64,000 nucleotides of DNA from Polyangiaceae bacterium (GTDB lineage: Bacteria; Myxococcota_A; Polyangia; Polyangiales; Polyangiaceae). Of the stretch, positions 35,601 to 44,233 are shown piece after piece. Under the pieces are notes generated by a model. It made no database searches, had not been told where the DNA came from, and was given only the letters and a program-made list of their open reading frames with translations. The position numbers and the translations under genes were made by a program. Each line of letters begins with the position of its first letter. Position 1 is the stretch's first letter. Where the stretch lies: contig JADLEQ010000081.1 of the NCBI GenBank assembly GCA_020846005.1, positions 72,783-136,782 of the forward strand, in the 5' to 3' direction.

Positions 35601-37442
35601 AACGACGCCATCCACTACTCGGAGTGGAACAACGTCTTCGGGTTCCTGCGCAACTGCCGCCCGCACACGCCCACCCCGCCGCTCGACTGGGACCCCGAGG
35701 TGGACGGCGAGTTCGATCCGGTCTTCGACGGCCAGGTCGTGCTCGGCACCGTCTGCGATCGGATGCACGTCGACTACATGCGCTACGACGACCTCATCCC
35801 CGACCAGGTGAGCTTCGACTACTCCGTCGACCCCCGAGCGAACACCTCGCGCAGGGCCCGCGACCTGACGGGCCGCCCGCGCGTCCCGTACGGCTTCGAG
35901 TCGGACGAGTACGCCGACAGCTGGTACCCCTCGACGTACCGGCACGACAACGGCGCCGATCTCTACGAGGAGCTCGTCTTCCACTCGAACCTGTACGAGA
36001 ACCGGCACGTCTTCGACAACTACCGGAACGGCCGGTCCACGTTCACGATCGCCGGCGCATACAACCGCGCGATGAGCCGGTACCACCAGAAGATCGCCGA
36101 TCTCACCCAGGGCGTCGCGTACCTCTTCGGCTACTACTTCGGTGAGTATGCGCGCACGGCGGGCGTCGAACGCAGCTACTTCCTCAACGTGCTGGCCGGG
36201 GTCGGCAGTCCGCAGAGCGGCTTCCGCGACATGCTCGTGGGGGCCGGGCTCGGCTTCGACCACTTCATGCGCGTGCTCACCCGGCCGCACCCGGGCCGGC
36301 ACCGCCGGGAGGATCGGAACGGCGATTTCGTGGCCGACTCGCTCCTGCCCGAGGCGGACGAGATCGGTGGCGGCGCGGGGCTGTCCGTCAGCTCGACGCT
36401 GCTCACGATGCCCAACGGCCCGAGCTTCAACGAGAGCGGAGAGCTCATCTACGGCGCCAAGCCCGTCAACAACAACTTCGAGGGTGGGCACGGGTACTTC
36501 GGCGTCGACTACCTGAACCAGGCCGGCTCCTATTACGAGAAGGCGCTCGCCTTCGATCTGCTGCTGCAGGCCGGGTACAACGTGCTCACCTTCTCGCGGA
36601 ACGACGGCGTCGACGCCCGGTTCCACCACAACAACTTCGTCGACATGTGGCCGGACTCGATGCGGCGTCTCGTCGGCGCGATGCTGACGGGCGATACCGA
36701 TCTCTTCGCGCCGCGCGTCACCACCGTCGGGCCGGGCGCGCCCGAGGTCACGCCGATGGAGGAGGGCTCTACGAGCTGCACCTCGAACAGCTGCTTCCCG
36801 AAGCGCCCGCTCGGTTGGGTCTCGTACGTGCCCGCGAGCGGCCCCGAGGTGTGCTGGCCGCGCGACGGCGTCATCGTGTGCAACGACGGCGTCGGCAACC
36901 CGATCGGCAACGAGAACCTGGCGAGCCTCCCCGTGGATCCGCAGCTCGGGTTCGAGGTGCAGAAGTTCATCGCGTTCTGGTCGTACGTCTACATGCCCGA
37001 GGCCTGGGAGCTCGACTGGGTCGACATGATGCGGATCTACGTCGTGGGCCCGGACCAGAGCCCCGACTACCTGCCGGGGCAGTTCGTCGAGTGGCGCGAT
37101 CCCGAGTCCGGGCTGCGCTACCTCGCCCGGCGCTTCGGCGACGAGACGCTCCTCGGCAAGACGTACGACAAGGGCATCGCCGCGAAGATGATCCAGTGGG
37201 CGAACACCCTCACGGCGGCGGCCTACCAGGTCGAGTCCGTCGATCCGGTGACGGGTCGGGTGACGCCGAGGGTGGACGCCGCCGGGAAGCCGCTCCTCCA
37301 GGGGTCGATGCCGACGTGCAACGAGTCCAAGCAGTGCGCGTCCGTGCGCGCCTACCGGGGCCTGCTCGACTACATGCGAGACACCGCCGCGCGCCTGGGC
37401 TTCCCGGAGCCGGCGCTGCAAATCTACGGCTGGGGCGAGTGA
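32685..37442 (+). CDS. Giant metzincin-type zinc metalloprotease lipoprotein
   Basis: 1585 residues from ATG with GAAGGAG 8 bp upstream. The signal peptide (LALGVAASLALGAGCAEE) has a good lipobox at Cys 21. The zinc site is HEMGHTVGFRHN (first His at about 809), the HExxHxxGxxH of metzincins, followed by a Met-turn candidate in STVMDYPG. The motif and great size resemble zinc-dependent metalloproteases of the DUF5117/DUF4953 type; assignment to a named family is inferred. Long stretches before and after are Tyr/Asp/Asn-rich and have Ca-binding-like pieces (DVDADTNGTSDQCE, DLNGNGQVDGEDATG, resembling dockerin/EF-hand loops). It is probably surface- or outer-membrane-anchored, acting on proteins of prey or matrix (inference). 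Confidence 0.85.
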   Translation: MKTRYRLALGVAASLALGAGCAEEREPISQVQPNALDKSFFVGADLADPADDHEFYTAATVIDVPYGEDNAGLFPGGTGGLRRVKFEILEDVINVRMTYEEIEGVDGHGNATTNNGRVIASYPITSHFDIKRAYNSSTGEEINVITENSSDRPWYQRRFMRVDWSTNLVTSSMHWDPIAQESAFGSSLDVEPLAYNISDPNHADAPLFDLETHYFDVTNRLYVKPRQVSLFGQTVNACLYRGGFVLGGTAPWGNCENSEITVRYSYKRIARPGEASHTDYEPKEWDGTRQNAFGVFTADRLGWDDRYGVVDSKWHRLAQRYNVWQRSHTEQRCSADVDADTNGTSDQCETSGAGSQCDTLSGLCTLPYALREVRPVAWHYSVGPAGDAVIRRWTRKATEEWDVVLRTAVQAARLVECKRTQGRSLEGSPWRNFYDPASGANCAGAFPIQQSEGVDLAQARELLECQYRAGYGAKECEDLKAARYDVVPPVAVANLRSMVVFCESPVPVGADPACGKPGTVARPGDIRFHHLAVWPTRHTSSPWGYGPTGADPLTGEVIAAWINVYDAVTESAGQGFVDQLRWVNGEIATSDITSGEYSRGWVSADDAPEERSAKLSAAQRQVAGGFLLTPEEVQKRTSAVLGADVKPPSPFLPQLGDPAKLVRDLRRDLDHRRVPPELAVNNRAIFDRRIELAKASGVEAELIGPMWLQAAGLSPDEPITEEALERASPLRGLNHQVLRRAEQKLHRTFAERGQCLVAAPEPTGLPALAKVMARKFPAAPDEAPDQTRARVDRMYDYLRGRMHYSVILHEMGHTVGFRHNFVSSYDKFNFRTQYWQLRTNNGQVTQPCTGPSDGESCVGPRYYDPLTQDEMDQSIWTWQHSTVMDYPGELTQDMLGLSVYDYAAARAFYADVVDVIDDVDANGERIIATTDLNGNGQVDGEDATGSFAGDSIAENLVDNMGGLIGQQLWSGGNDAIHYSEWNNVFGFLRNCRPHTPTPPLDWDPEVDGEFDPVFDGQVVLGTVCDRMHVDYMRYDDLIPDQVSFDYSVDPRANTSRRARDLTGRPRVPYGFESDEYADSWYPSTYRHDNGADLYEELVFHSNLYENRHVFDNYRNGRSTFTIAGAYNRAMSRYHQKIADLTQGVAYLFGYYFGEYARTAGVERSYFLNVLAGVGSPQSGFRDMLVGAGLGFDHFMRVLTRPHPGRHRREDRNGDFVADSLLPEADEIGGGAGLSVSSTLLTMPNGPSFNESGELIYGAKPVNNNFEGGHGYFGVDYLNQAGSYYEKALAFDLLLQAGYNVLTFSRNDGVDARFHHNNFVDMWPDSMRRLVGAMLTGDTDLFAPRVTTVGPGAPEVTPMEEGSTSCTSNSCFPKRPLGWVSYVPASGPEVCWPRDGVIVCNDGVGNPIGNENLASLPVDPQLGFEVQKFIAFWSYVYMPEAWELDWVDMMRIYVVGPDQSPDYLPGQFVEWRDPESGLRYLARRFGDETLLGKTYDKGIAAKMIQWANTLTAAAYQVESVDPVTGRVTPRVDAAGKPLLQGSMPTCNESKQCASVRAYRGLLDYMRDTAARLGFPEPALQIYGWGE

Positions 37443-37505
37443 GCGTCGGCGACTCGCGGGCGCGCCGGCCGGGCGCGCTCGCGGGCGGGACGAGACCCGC
37501 GCGGT

Positions 37506-37529
37506 GCGCGCGCTGGCGTCAGCGCGCGC
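37506..37529 (-). terminator. Perfect 10-bp hairpin at the pyrB stop
   Basis: GCGCGCGCTG-GCGT-CAGCGCGCGC is an uninterrupted 10-bp stem with a 4-base loop, overlapping the pyrB stop codon (37519-37521). It lies between the convergent metzincin and pyrB genes and could end both transcripts. There is no T-run. Confidence 0.5.
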
Positions 37530-38463
37530 CGGGTGTCTCGGCCCCCGCGGCGCACAGGTGGAGCACGGCCATCCGGACCGCGACGCCCGCCTCGACCTGA
37601 TCGAGGATGGCGCTCCGCGGGCCGTCCGCGAGCTCGTCGGAGAGCTCGACGCCCCGGTTGATGGGGCCCGGGTGCAGGACGAGCGCGTCCGCCTTGGCGA
37701 GGGCGAGGCGGCTCGAGTTGAGCCCGAACTCGCGCGCGTACTCGCGGAGGGAGGGGAGGGCGGCGCCGCTCAGGCGCTCCTGCTGGATCCGGAGCATCAT
37801 CACCACGTCGGCCCCCGCGAGCGCTGGCTCGAGGCGATCGAAGACCTCGGCGCCGAGCGCGTCCGCGCGATGAGGGAGGAGGGTCCTCGGCCCGGCCAGG
37901 CGCACCCGGGCCCCGAGCAGGGGCAACAGCAGCGCGTTCGAGCGCGCGACTCGGCTGTGCGCGATGTCGCCACAGATCGCGACGGTGAGCCCCGCCAGCG
38001 TCCCCTTGGCGGCGCGGAGGGTGAAGGCGTCGAGCAGCGCCTGGGTCGGGTGCTCGTGCATGCCGTCGCCGGCGTTGACGACGGCCGCCCGCGCGCGCCC
38101 GCGCGTGGCGACGTGGTGGGCGGCGCCGGACGCCGGGTGTCGCAGGACGATGACATCCGCGTGCATGGCGTCGAGGTTCGCGACGGTGTCCGAGAGCGTC
38201 TCACCCTTCGTGGTGCTCGAGCTCGAGGCGCTCACGTTGACCACGTCGGCGCCGAGCCGCTTGCCGGCGAGCTCGAAGGAGGTGCGCGTGCGGGTCGACG
38301 CCTCGTAGAAGAGGTTGACGATCGTCTTGCCTTGCAGCGAAGGCGCCTTGCGGATCGGGCGCCGCGAGACCTCGAAGAACTCGCGCGCGAGGTCCAGGAT
38401 GCGCTCCGCGGCCGCGGCGTCGAGGTCTCGGATGCTCGTCAGGTGGGGGAGGCGCGCGCTCAT
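37519..38463 (-). CDS. pyrB: Aspartate carbamoyltransferase, catalytic chain
   Basis: 314 residues from ATG. Carbamoyl-phosphate site [13 protein letters not shown], then the second-site [12 protein letters not shown], and the aspartate-binding C-terminal half with the conserved [11 protein letters not shown]. It condenses carbamoyl phosphate and aspartate, the committed step of pyrimidine synthesis. The length is normal. The usual myxobacterial neighbours (pyrC, pyrR) are not seen, and no regulatory chain is present. The promoter must lie in the 133 bp to the rhomboid-like gene. No pyrR-type leader is evident. Confidence 0.96.
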   Translation of the reverse strand: MSARLPHLTSIRDLDAAAAERILDLAREFFEVSRRPIRKAPSLQGKTIVNLFYEASTRTRTSFELAGKRLGADVVNVSASSSSTTKGETLSDTVANLDAMHADVIVLRHPASGAAHHVATRGRARAAVVNAGDGMHEHPTQALLDAFTLRAAKGTLAGLTVAICGDIAHSRVARSNALLLPLLGARVRLAGPRTLLPHRADALGAEVFDRLEPALAGADVVMMLRIQQERLSGAALPSLREYAREFGLNSSRLALAKADALVLHPGPINRGVELSDELADGPRSAILDQVEAGVAVRMAVLHLCAAGAETPGAR

Positions 38464-38596
38464 GCTGCTGGGGAGGGGCCGGCGCCGCTCACGGCCATGG
38501 CTCGCGGTGGAGCTCCGGCGGGCGGGACGCGCGGCCCGGCCGTCGATATCACGCGCCGCGCGCCGACGCGACGCGGCCGCGCGGGCGGGGTCCGCG

Positions 38597-39421
38597 CTAG
38601 TTCAGCCACTCGCCGCCCGGGCGGCGGCGCGGGCTCGACGGCGGGGGCTCGTCGCGCGAGCCGCCGTCGATCACGCGCAGGCCGGAGCGGGCGACCCGGG
38701 CCTGGCGCTCCTTGCGCTCGCGCTCGACCTCGGCGTCGAGCCGGCGGAGCCGGGCCCGCAGCCACCACCGGCGGAGCGGGGAGGGCGTGCCGCCGCCGAG
38801 CAGCCACCCGCTCAGCATGGCGCCGAACGGCGCGATGGGACCTGCGGGCGACCCCGACAGCGCCACGAACGCGAGGAGGTTCATGCCGATCACGATCCAG
38901 AGGAGCGCCCGCGACGAGACCGGCAGCACCAGGAAGAGCCGGATCTCGCGCCCCTGGAAGCTGAGCGCCCACGCCACGGAGAGGGCGGTGATCACCGGCA
39001 TGAAGCCGAACCACACCTCCGGCGCGGTGCGCGCGGCGAGCGCCGCCGGGACGGTGATCGCCCACACGAACTGCACGCCGTAGGCGATGAGCGCCGACGC
39101 CCCGACGAAGCCCAGGAAGCGCCGGGGCCCCCACTCTGTCTCGAGCGATGGCGCCAGGAAGAGCAGCCCGAGCAACGACGACACGATGTGCCCGATGCTC
39201 CCGGAGGTGACATGGACCAGCGGCGCCGTGGCGAACCGCCACACCTCGCCGCGCAGCACCGCCTCGGTGTCGCCGACCAGCCACTCGAGGATCGCCGGCG
39301 ACAGGCCGAGGAAATTGACGCCGAGCGCGAGCCCGAGCCACACGCCGAACAAGCCGATCATGAGCCCGGAGACGACGCGGCCCGGGCGCTGCAGGCCGAG
39401 CGGCGTCCGATCCTGGGTCAC
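38597..39421 (-). CDS. Rhomboid-fold membrane protein lacking catalytic residues (derlin/TMEM115-like)
   Basis: 274 residues with about six hydrophobic helices and a charged C-terminal tail ([13 protein letters not shown]). The first helices have [28 protein letters not shown], matching the rhomboid His-rich loop and LG..LE segment. The GxSG serine motif is replaced by GFMP, the Asn of the HxxxN motif by Ser, and the last His (AHxxG) by AMLSG. So the fold is kept and the protease is lost, as in iRhoms and derlins, which bind and sort membrane proteins. Function here is unknown. It lies 133 bp upstream of pyrB on the same strand. Confidence 0.8.
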   Translation of the reverse strand: MTQDRTPLGLQRPGRVVSGLMIGLFGVWLGLALGVNFLGLSPAILEWLVGDTEAVLRGEVWRFATAPLVHVTSGSIGHIVSSLLGLLFLAPSLETEWGPRRFLGFVGASALIAYGVQFVWAITVPAALAARTAPEVWFGFMPVITALSVAWALSFQGREIRLFLVLPVSSRALLWIVIGMNLLAFVALSGSPAGPIAPFGAMLSGWLLGGGTPSPLRRWWLRARLRRLDAEVERERKERQARVARSGLRVIDGGSRDEPPPSSPRRRPGGEWLN

Positions 39422-39447
39422 CCCTCACCCGTAGCGACGCCGCTGGC

Positions 39448-40521
39448 TCACGGCAACCGGACGGGGAGGCAGCGGGCCAGCGCCGTGGCGCCGGGCGTCA
39501 CGAGCGCCTCGCACGTCGTCGCCGCGAGGGCTCCGCCGGCCAGCTGCAAGACGACCGTCGCGGTCGCGACCCCCCCCGGCAGGTCTCGAGCGTCGAGCCG
39601 GCGACACTCGGCGCTGGGCCCGAGGGGGACGTGGCCGCGCGCCGTCGTGACCGTCGCGCTCGCCGACGCGAGCCCCGCCGCGTCGCAGCTCGAGCCGCTC
39701 GCGGCGAGGAGGGCGGGCACGTCGATCGTCAGCCCTCCGCGGGTCGCGAGCGGATCGCACGGCGTGTCCACGACCGTGCCCGCGCGCGGGACGCCGGTGC
39801 ACGTCGTCCCCGCCACCGGCTCAGCGCCACCTACCGCGAACGCCAGCACGTCGAACGTCACCGGGCGCCCGGCCTCCAGCGCCGTCCACTCGAGCCGCTC
39901 GCCGCAGGACGCCTCCCGCGCGGGCCCCCCGCGCGGCGCCACGGTGAAGCGGGGGAACGCGGGCGCGCCCCCGCACGCGGCGAGCGGGCCGAGGTCGACC
40001 GCCAGCCCGCCCGTGGTCGGCGCGCCCTCGGCGCGCAAGGGATCGCAGCGCGTCACGCGCACCGTCCGGTTCGGGAGCGAGAGCGTCGCGTCCTCGCGGT
40101 CGCCGCCCCGCCCGCAGCTCGTCGTCCAGCGGGGCGCCACGGGCTGGCCGGCGGGGTCGATCAGGACGCGGCTCCCTGGCGCGAGGGGGGTGAGATCGGC
40201 GCGGTCGTAGCCGTCGAGATCCGCGACGTACTGCAGGCCGGGGACCACGAACCCGAACGCGATCGTCCGCGCGCACGGTTGCGGCGCGGAGCTCGGGAGC
40301 GCGAACTCGCCTGCGCCGTCCAGATCGCCCGACACCTCGCTCAGGGTCGCGACGTACGCCTGCATCCCACCCGCCGCCGCCGTGCACGGCACGTCCCCGA
40401 GGAAGTCGTCCGGCGCGACGGCGACCAGCGTCGGCGTCGCCTCGCCGGTGCTCCCGAGGGAGTCCTCGAAGCACGCGCCCAGGACCACCGGGAGCACGAG
40501 GACGAGAGCGGAGCGGCGCAC
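39448..40521 (-). CDS. Lipoprotein of unknown function with repeated Cys pairs
   Basis: 357 residues from ATG; the signal ends in VVLGACFED with a clear lipobox at Cys 17. The mature part has about ten further Cys in pairs and beta-rich repeats (TVRVTRCDPLRAEG and TVVDTPCDPLATRG share a TC/RCDPL.A.G pattern), so two tandem domains are likely. I recognise no family. It is one of three consecutive leftward lipoprotein genes and sits 26 bp before the rhomboid-like gene. Confidence 0.72.
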   Translation of the reverse strand: MRRSALVLVLPVVLGACFEDSLGSTGEATPTLVAVAPDDFLGDVPCTAAAGGMQAYVATLSEVSGDLDGAGEFALPSSAPQPCARTIAFGFVVPGLQYVADLDGYDRADLTPLAPGSRVLIDPAGQPVAPRWTTSCGRGGDREDATLSLPNRTVRVTRCDPLRAEGAPTTGGLAVDLGPLAACGGAPAFPRFTVAPRGGPAREASCGERLEWTALEAGRPVTFDVLAFAVGGAEPVAGTTCTGVPRAGTVVDTPCDPLATRGGLTIDVPALLAASGSSCDAAGLASASATVTTARGHVPLGPSAECRRLDARDLPGGVATATVVLQLAGGALAATTCEALVTPGATALARCLPVRLP

Positions 40522-40584
40522 GGCGCGCTCCTTACCACGGCGGAGCCGCTCCAGGCGGCTGCCGCGAGAAAACCTCCGCCGCGG

Positions 40585-41163
40585 TCACTCGGGGAGGAAC
40601 ACCCGGCGCTCCCCCGCAGGCTCGAACGGCACGAGCTGATCGGCGCGGAGCACGAACCGGACCCGCTCGGCGGGGACCGTCACCACGGGATCCGGCGGCC
40701 GCCCGCCCTGGCAGCTCCGGCGGAGCAGCAGGCGAGGGCGCACCACCTCCACCGCGGGCTCGCCGCGTCGTCGTCCGAAGGCGAGGCTGACCGTCCGCTC
40801 GCCGCTCGCCGTGCACGTCGCGCGCTGCCCGGTCGCCAGCTCGAGCTCCTCCTCGAGCCGGACCAGCTCGCGCCCACGCTCGCCGTCGGTCAACGTGAGG
40901 TGGAGGGTCTGCACGCTCCGGTATCTCACGATGGCGGCCCGGCGGATCGGGGTCCCTCGCTCCTCCATCGAGGAGCTCCACGACGTGCCCACCCGCCGGA
41001 TCGACGTCTCGGCCGTCTCCTCGGCGATGTCGTTGGGCGCGTGGGCCTCCCCGCCGCCGCAGCCCGCTGCGAGCAGCGCGGCGGACGCCACCGCCCCGAA
41101 GACGCTCCCCCGGTCCGCGCGGAGGCGCCCCGCGGCCCGTTGCGACGCGCCCGCGACGGTCAT
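40585..41163 (-). CDS. Lipoprotein of unknown function
   Basis: 192 residues from ATG. A basic N-terminus precedes the hydrophobic VFGAVASAALLAAGCGGG, lipobox AAGC at about 35. The mature domain is beta-rich with LHLTLTDGERGRELVRLEEEL and a C-terminal RVRFVLRADQLVPFEPAGERR. There is no known motif. It is six bp downstream of the next lipoprotein gene and 63 bp upstream of the previous, so these three are probably co-transcribed. Confidence 0.7.
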   Translation of the reverse strand: MTVAGASQRAAGRLRADRGSVFGAVASAALLAAGCGGGEAHAPNDIAEETAETSIRRVGTSWSSSMEERGTPIRRAAIVRYRSVQTLHLTLTDGERGRELVRLEEELELATGQRATCTASGERTVSLAFGRRRGEPAVEVVRPRLLLRRSCQGGRPPDPVVTVPAERVRFVLRADQLVPFEPAGERRVFLPE

Positions 41164-41169
41164 CCTCCC

Positions 41170-41733
41170 CTACCTCCCCGGCAGCGGCGGCGAGGCGGCG
41201 TCCAGGTGCTGCACGTCTGCGTCGGGCGGCGGGAGCTGCTGCACGTTCCCGCCGTCCGACGGGGCCACCGGGCCGTCCTCGGTCAGCCAGCCACACTCGA
41301 CCGTCTGTTCGGGCTCCGCGACCAGGTCGCACGCGGTGGCCAGCGTCGTCGGGCCGAGCTCGGCGTCGAACGCGCACGACGCGAGGGGGGTGTCCGGCCC
41401 AGAGGCCGCCGCGCACCGGCCGGCGGCCTCGATCGTGCGCCGGCACGCCGTCAGCTTGCGCGTGCTCGGCGCGGCCGAGACGGTGAGCCCGTGCAGGCAG
41501 TGGTCGCGGTAGAAGCGCTTGCACGCCTCGACGTCGGCGAGCACGACGCCGTCCTCGTCGGGGCACGTCGCCGTGGCCTCGCACCGGGCGTATTCGACCT
41601 CGCGGCACGCGTCGACGCCGATCGCCTCGCTCCCACAGCCGGGCAGCGCGCCCGCGACGGCCCACGCGGTGCCGAGGAGAACGACCGGGAGGCGCACCGG
41701 CGTCGGGTACCACGCGCGGCGCCGCGCCTCCAA
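41170..41733 (-). CDS. Cys-rich lipoprotein of unknown function
   Basis: 187 residues if started at TTG 41733; a GTG at 41697 (175 residues) leaves a cleaner signal peptide. The signal (LPVVLLGTAWAVAGALPGCGSEA) has a lipobox with Cys near 33. The mature domain carries about nine Cys (CREVEYARCEATATC, FYRDHCLHG, TACRRTI, RCAAA), typical of small disulfide-stabilised exported proteins of myxobacteria. The C-terminal 40 residues are Pro/Asp/Gln-rich. No function assigned. Confidence 0.7.
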   Translation of the reverse strand: MEARRRAWYPTPVRLPVVLLGTAWAVAGALPGCGSEAIGVDACREVEYARCEATATCPDEDGVVLADVEACKRFYRDHCLHGLTVSAAPSTRKLTACRRTIEAAGRCAAASGPDTPLASCAFDAELGPTTLATACDLVAEPEQTVECGWLTEDGPVAPSDGGNVQQLPPPDADVQHLDAASPPLPGR

Positions 41734-41798
41734 ACAAACGCCCTCACGCGAGGTCGGGCGGGCTTCCCTCGCCGGTCGCCCCGGGGCAACATGCTGGG

Positions 41799-42677
41799 GT
41801 GCCGACGGGCATGGTGCTCTGCGCAGGCCTCGGCACGCGGCTCCGCCCGCTGACGGGCGAGCTGCCGAAGCCCCTCGTGCCGATCGGGGATCGGTCCGTG
41901 CTCGAGCACGCGCTCGATCACCTCGAGCCTCACGTCGCGGGGAAGGTCGTCGTCAACGTCCACCACCTCCCTCGCGAATTCGAGCGTTTGCGCTCCAGGG
42001 TGGAAGTGATTCTCGAAGGATCGCTGCTCGGGACGGCGGGCGGCGTCGCGGGCGCGCGCTCGCTGCTCGAGCCCCCCGCGCTGGTTTGGAATGGTGATAT
42101 CTTACTTTCGGGTTCATGCGCTGAGCCGCTGAAATCCTTGATGAAAGTCGACTTCCTGTCGCTCCTCGGGGTCGCCCGCCCGGCCGGGCAGGGGACGGTA
42201 GGGGTGGGGAGCGGGGGAGAGGTCGTGCGCCTGCGCGGGGAGCGCTTCGGCGAGGAGCGCGCGGGCGCCGACTACGTGGGGGTGTGCGCGCTCGGCGGGC
42301 GAGCGCTCGCCGCCCTGCCGCCCGCCGGCTGCCTGATCGGCGATGTCGCGCTGCCGTACCTACGGAGCGGGGGCCGAGTGGAGGTCGTCGTGCGCGACCT
42401 CGGCTGGACGGACGCCGGCGACCCCGGCGCGTACCTCGCCGCGAACCTGGGGTGGCTCGCGGACGCCGGCCGTGACGCCTGGGTCGGCCCCGAGGCGTCG
42501 CTCGGCCCCGGCGTGACACTCGAGCAGGCGGTGGTGGGGCGCGGCGCTCGCGTCGAGGGGTGGGGCCGGCTGCGCCGCGTGGTCGTCTGGCCCGGCGCGG
42601 TGGCGTGCGCGCCGCTCGAGGACGCCGTCGTCACGCCCGCGAGGGTCGTGCACGTGGTCGCCCCGGTTGCGTCGTGA
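41799..42677 (+). CDS. NTP-transferase family sugar-1-phosphate nucleotidyltransferase (MurU/GlmU-N-like)
   Basis: 292 residues from GTG. The nucleotide site MVLCAGLGTRLRPLTGELPKPLVPIGDRSVL is the classical GxGTRLxPLT...PKP signature, and WNGDIL gives the metal-binding Asp. The C-terminal 60 residues contain hexapeptide-like left-handed-helix fragments (AWVGPEASLGPGVTLEQAVVGRGARV). Possible substrates are mannose-1-P, glucose-1-P or MurNAc-1-P; no AmgK-type kinase neighbour is present to favour MurU. An AT-rich patch with a TTA codon interrupts the otherwise GC-rich gene at about 42084-42145. Convergent with the propeller-like lipoprotein gene, leaving one base between stops. Confidence 0.88.
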   Translation: MPTGMVLCAGLGTRLRPLTGELPKPLVPIGDRSVLEHALDHLEPHVAGKVVVNVHHLPREFERLRSRVEVILEGSLLGTAGGVAGARSLLEPPALVWNGDILLSGSCAEPLKSLMKVDFLSLLGVARPAGQGTVGVGSGGEVVRLRGERFGEERAGADYVGVCALGGRALAALPPAGCLIGDVALPYLRSGGRVEVVVRDLGWTDAGDPGAYLAANLGWLADAGRDAWVGPEASLGPGVTLEQAVVGRGARVEGWGRLRRVVVWPGAVACAPLEDAVVTPARVVHVVAPVAS

Positions 42678-42678
42678 G

Positions 42679-44055
42679 CTACTCGCCGGCCGCCGCGGAC
42701 GGGACGGCGCAGAGCCCGGGAGGCGTATAGAGCTCGAGCGTCGTCGCCGCCGTGCCGTCCGCCCGGCGGCCGCCGAGGATCGCGACGTGCCCCGTGGGGA
42801 TCGCGAGAGACGCCGCGCCCGTGCGCGCCTCGCGGAGCGCGACCGGCGTCGCCGCGGACGGACCGACGTGCCACGCCGCCCACGCGCCGGTCGCGTCAGC
42901 GCCCGTGGCGAGCGCGTCCCCTCCGGGGAGCGGGTACGCCTCCGCGCGCGTCAAGGGGACGTCCGGCCACGCCGGCAGCGGCACGCAGGCGTCGCCCGAG
43001 CAGCCGAGGGCCAGCGTCGCGCTCGGCGCGGGCTCGCCCGCGGCGCCGCTCCCGCCGAGGCGCACCGCGGTAGCGGTGTCGGCCGGCACGAGCGCGGCGC
43101 CGACGGTGGCGTCCGGCGGAAACGGGAGCGAGACGAAGGCGCCCGCGCCGTCGGACAAGAGCTCCACGCCGGGGCCCGTCGCGCTCCCGCCCGCCACGAC
43201 GAGCCCGCGGCCAGCCACCCAGGCGGCCGCCGCACCCGCGCGTGGGGCCGCCAGCGACAAGACGCGGAGCTGGCCGTCGGCGTCGGCGCGCAGCACCGCC
43301 GCGGTGGGCGCCCCCACGCGGGTCCCCCCCACGACGTAGCCGCCGCCGTCGCTCGTCGGGATGGAGCGGCCCGCGGCGAGGTCCGCCCAGCTCGCCAGGC
43401 CGGCCGGCGGTGGCAGATCGGCGCCCGCGCCCTCGGCGAGGTCGAGGGAGACGGCCCAGTTGTCGCCCAGGACCAGCGCCAGCGCCCCGTCGACGACCAG
43501 GAGCGAGGTGACCTCGCACGGCATCGCCGGGCACTCGAGATCGAGCGTGGAGGCGACCGGGCTCCAGGTCGCCAGATCGTAGCCGTCCACGATCAGCCGA
43601 CCCTCCGGGGTGCCGCCGGCCGCGAGGATCACCCGCCCGCCGCCGACGGCGACCGACGCCCGCGCGAGCGCCGCCGAGAGCGAGCCCGGCGGCCGCGCCA
43701 GCGCGCCCGACCGGGCCACGAAGAGCGGCAGCTCGAGCGCCGCGAGCCCGACCGGATCGACCTCCACCGATCGCGCGCAGACGAGCTCGTCGCCGGCCTC
43801 CCCGAGCCCGGCGACCAGGAACCGCATCGGATCGCGGTAGCCGAGCGAGAAGCGCTTGAGCGGCGGCTCCGGTGTCGCGAGCAGCGCGCGCGAGCCGTCC
43901 GCGCGCTCCGAGCCGATCCGCGCCTCGATGGGCGCCGGCGCCTCGCCCCACGGGTCGGGCTCGTGCCCGGACGTGAGCACCGCCACTCCCGGCGGGAGCA
44001 GCTCGCTCCCGCACCCGGCGCACACCAGCCACGCCCAGGGGATCGCTCGTCGCAT
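42679..44055 (-). CDS. Kelch/beta-propeller-like lipoprotein
   Basis: 458 residues from ATG 44055; the long upstream frame lacks a signal and is ignored. The signal (AIPWAWLVCAGCGS) ends in a lipobox. The mature part has repeated beta motifs with GG and hydrophobic pairs (VAVGGGRVILAAGG, GYVVGGTRVGA, GLVVAGGSATG, HVAILGGRRADG), like Kelch blades of about 45-50 residues; six or seven could be present. Such propellers bind proteins or sugars. It is divergent from the outer-membrane-type protein gene, with 205 bp between starts. Confidence 0.75.
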   Translation of the reverse strand: MRRAIPWAWLVCAGCGSELLPPGVAVLTSGHEPDPWGEAPAPIEARIGSERADGSRALLATPEPPLKRFSLGYRDPMRFLVAGLGEAGDELVCARSVEVDPVGLAALELPLFVARSGALARPPGSLSAALARASVAVGGGRVILAAGGTPEGRLIVDGYDLATWSPVASTLDLECPAMPCEVTSLLVVDGALALVLGDNWAVSLDLAEGAGADLPPPAGLASWADLAAGRSIPTSDGGGYVVGGTRVGAPTAAVLRADADGQLRVLSLAAPRAGAAAAWVAGRGLVVAGGSATGPGVELLSDGAGAFVSLPFPPDATVGAALVPADTATAVRLGGSGAAGEPAPSATLALGCSGDACVPLPAWPDVPLTRAEAYPLPGGDALATGADATGAWAAWHVGPSAATPVALREARTGAASLAIPTGHVAILGGRRADGTAATTLELYTPPGLCAVPSAAAGE

Positions 44056-44233
44056 CGCGGCGGCCTCGTAGCGCGCCTCCGTGCGCCACGCACGCGGTCG
44101 CGCCGGCAGGCGCTGCGCACCGGGGCCCGGCGCGCGCGAGGTCTTCGCGAATCCTCCTCGGGATCGGGGCGCCGGGCCGCGCGATCGCGCCGAACCTCCG
44201 CCGCGCCGCGGCGTCGCGCGCTGCGCCGCGCCC

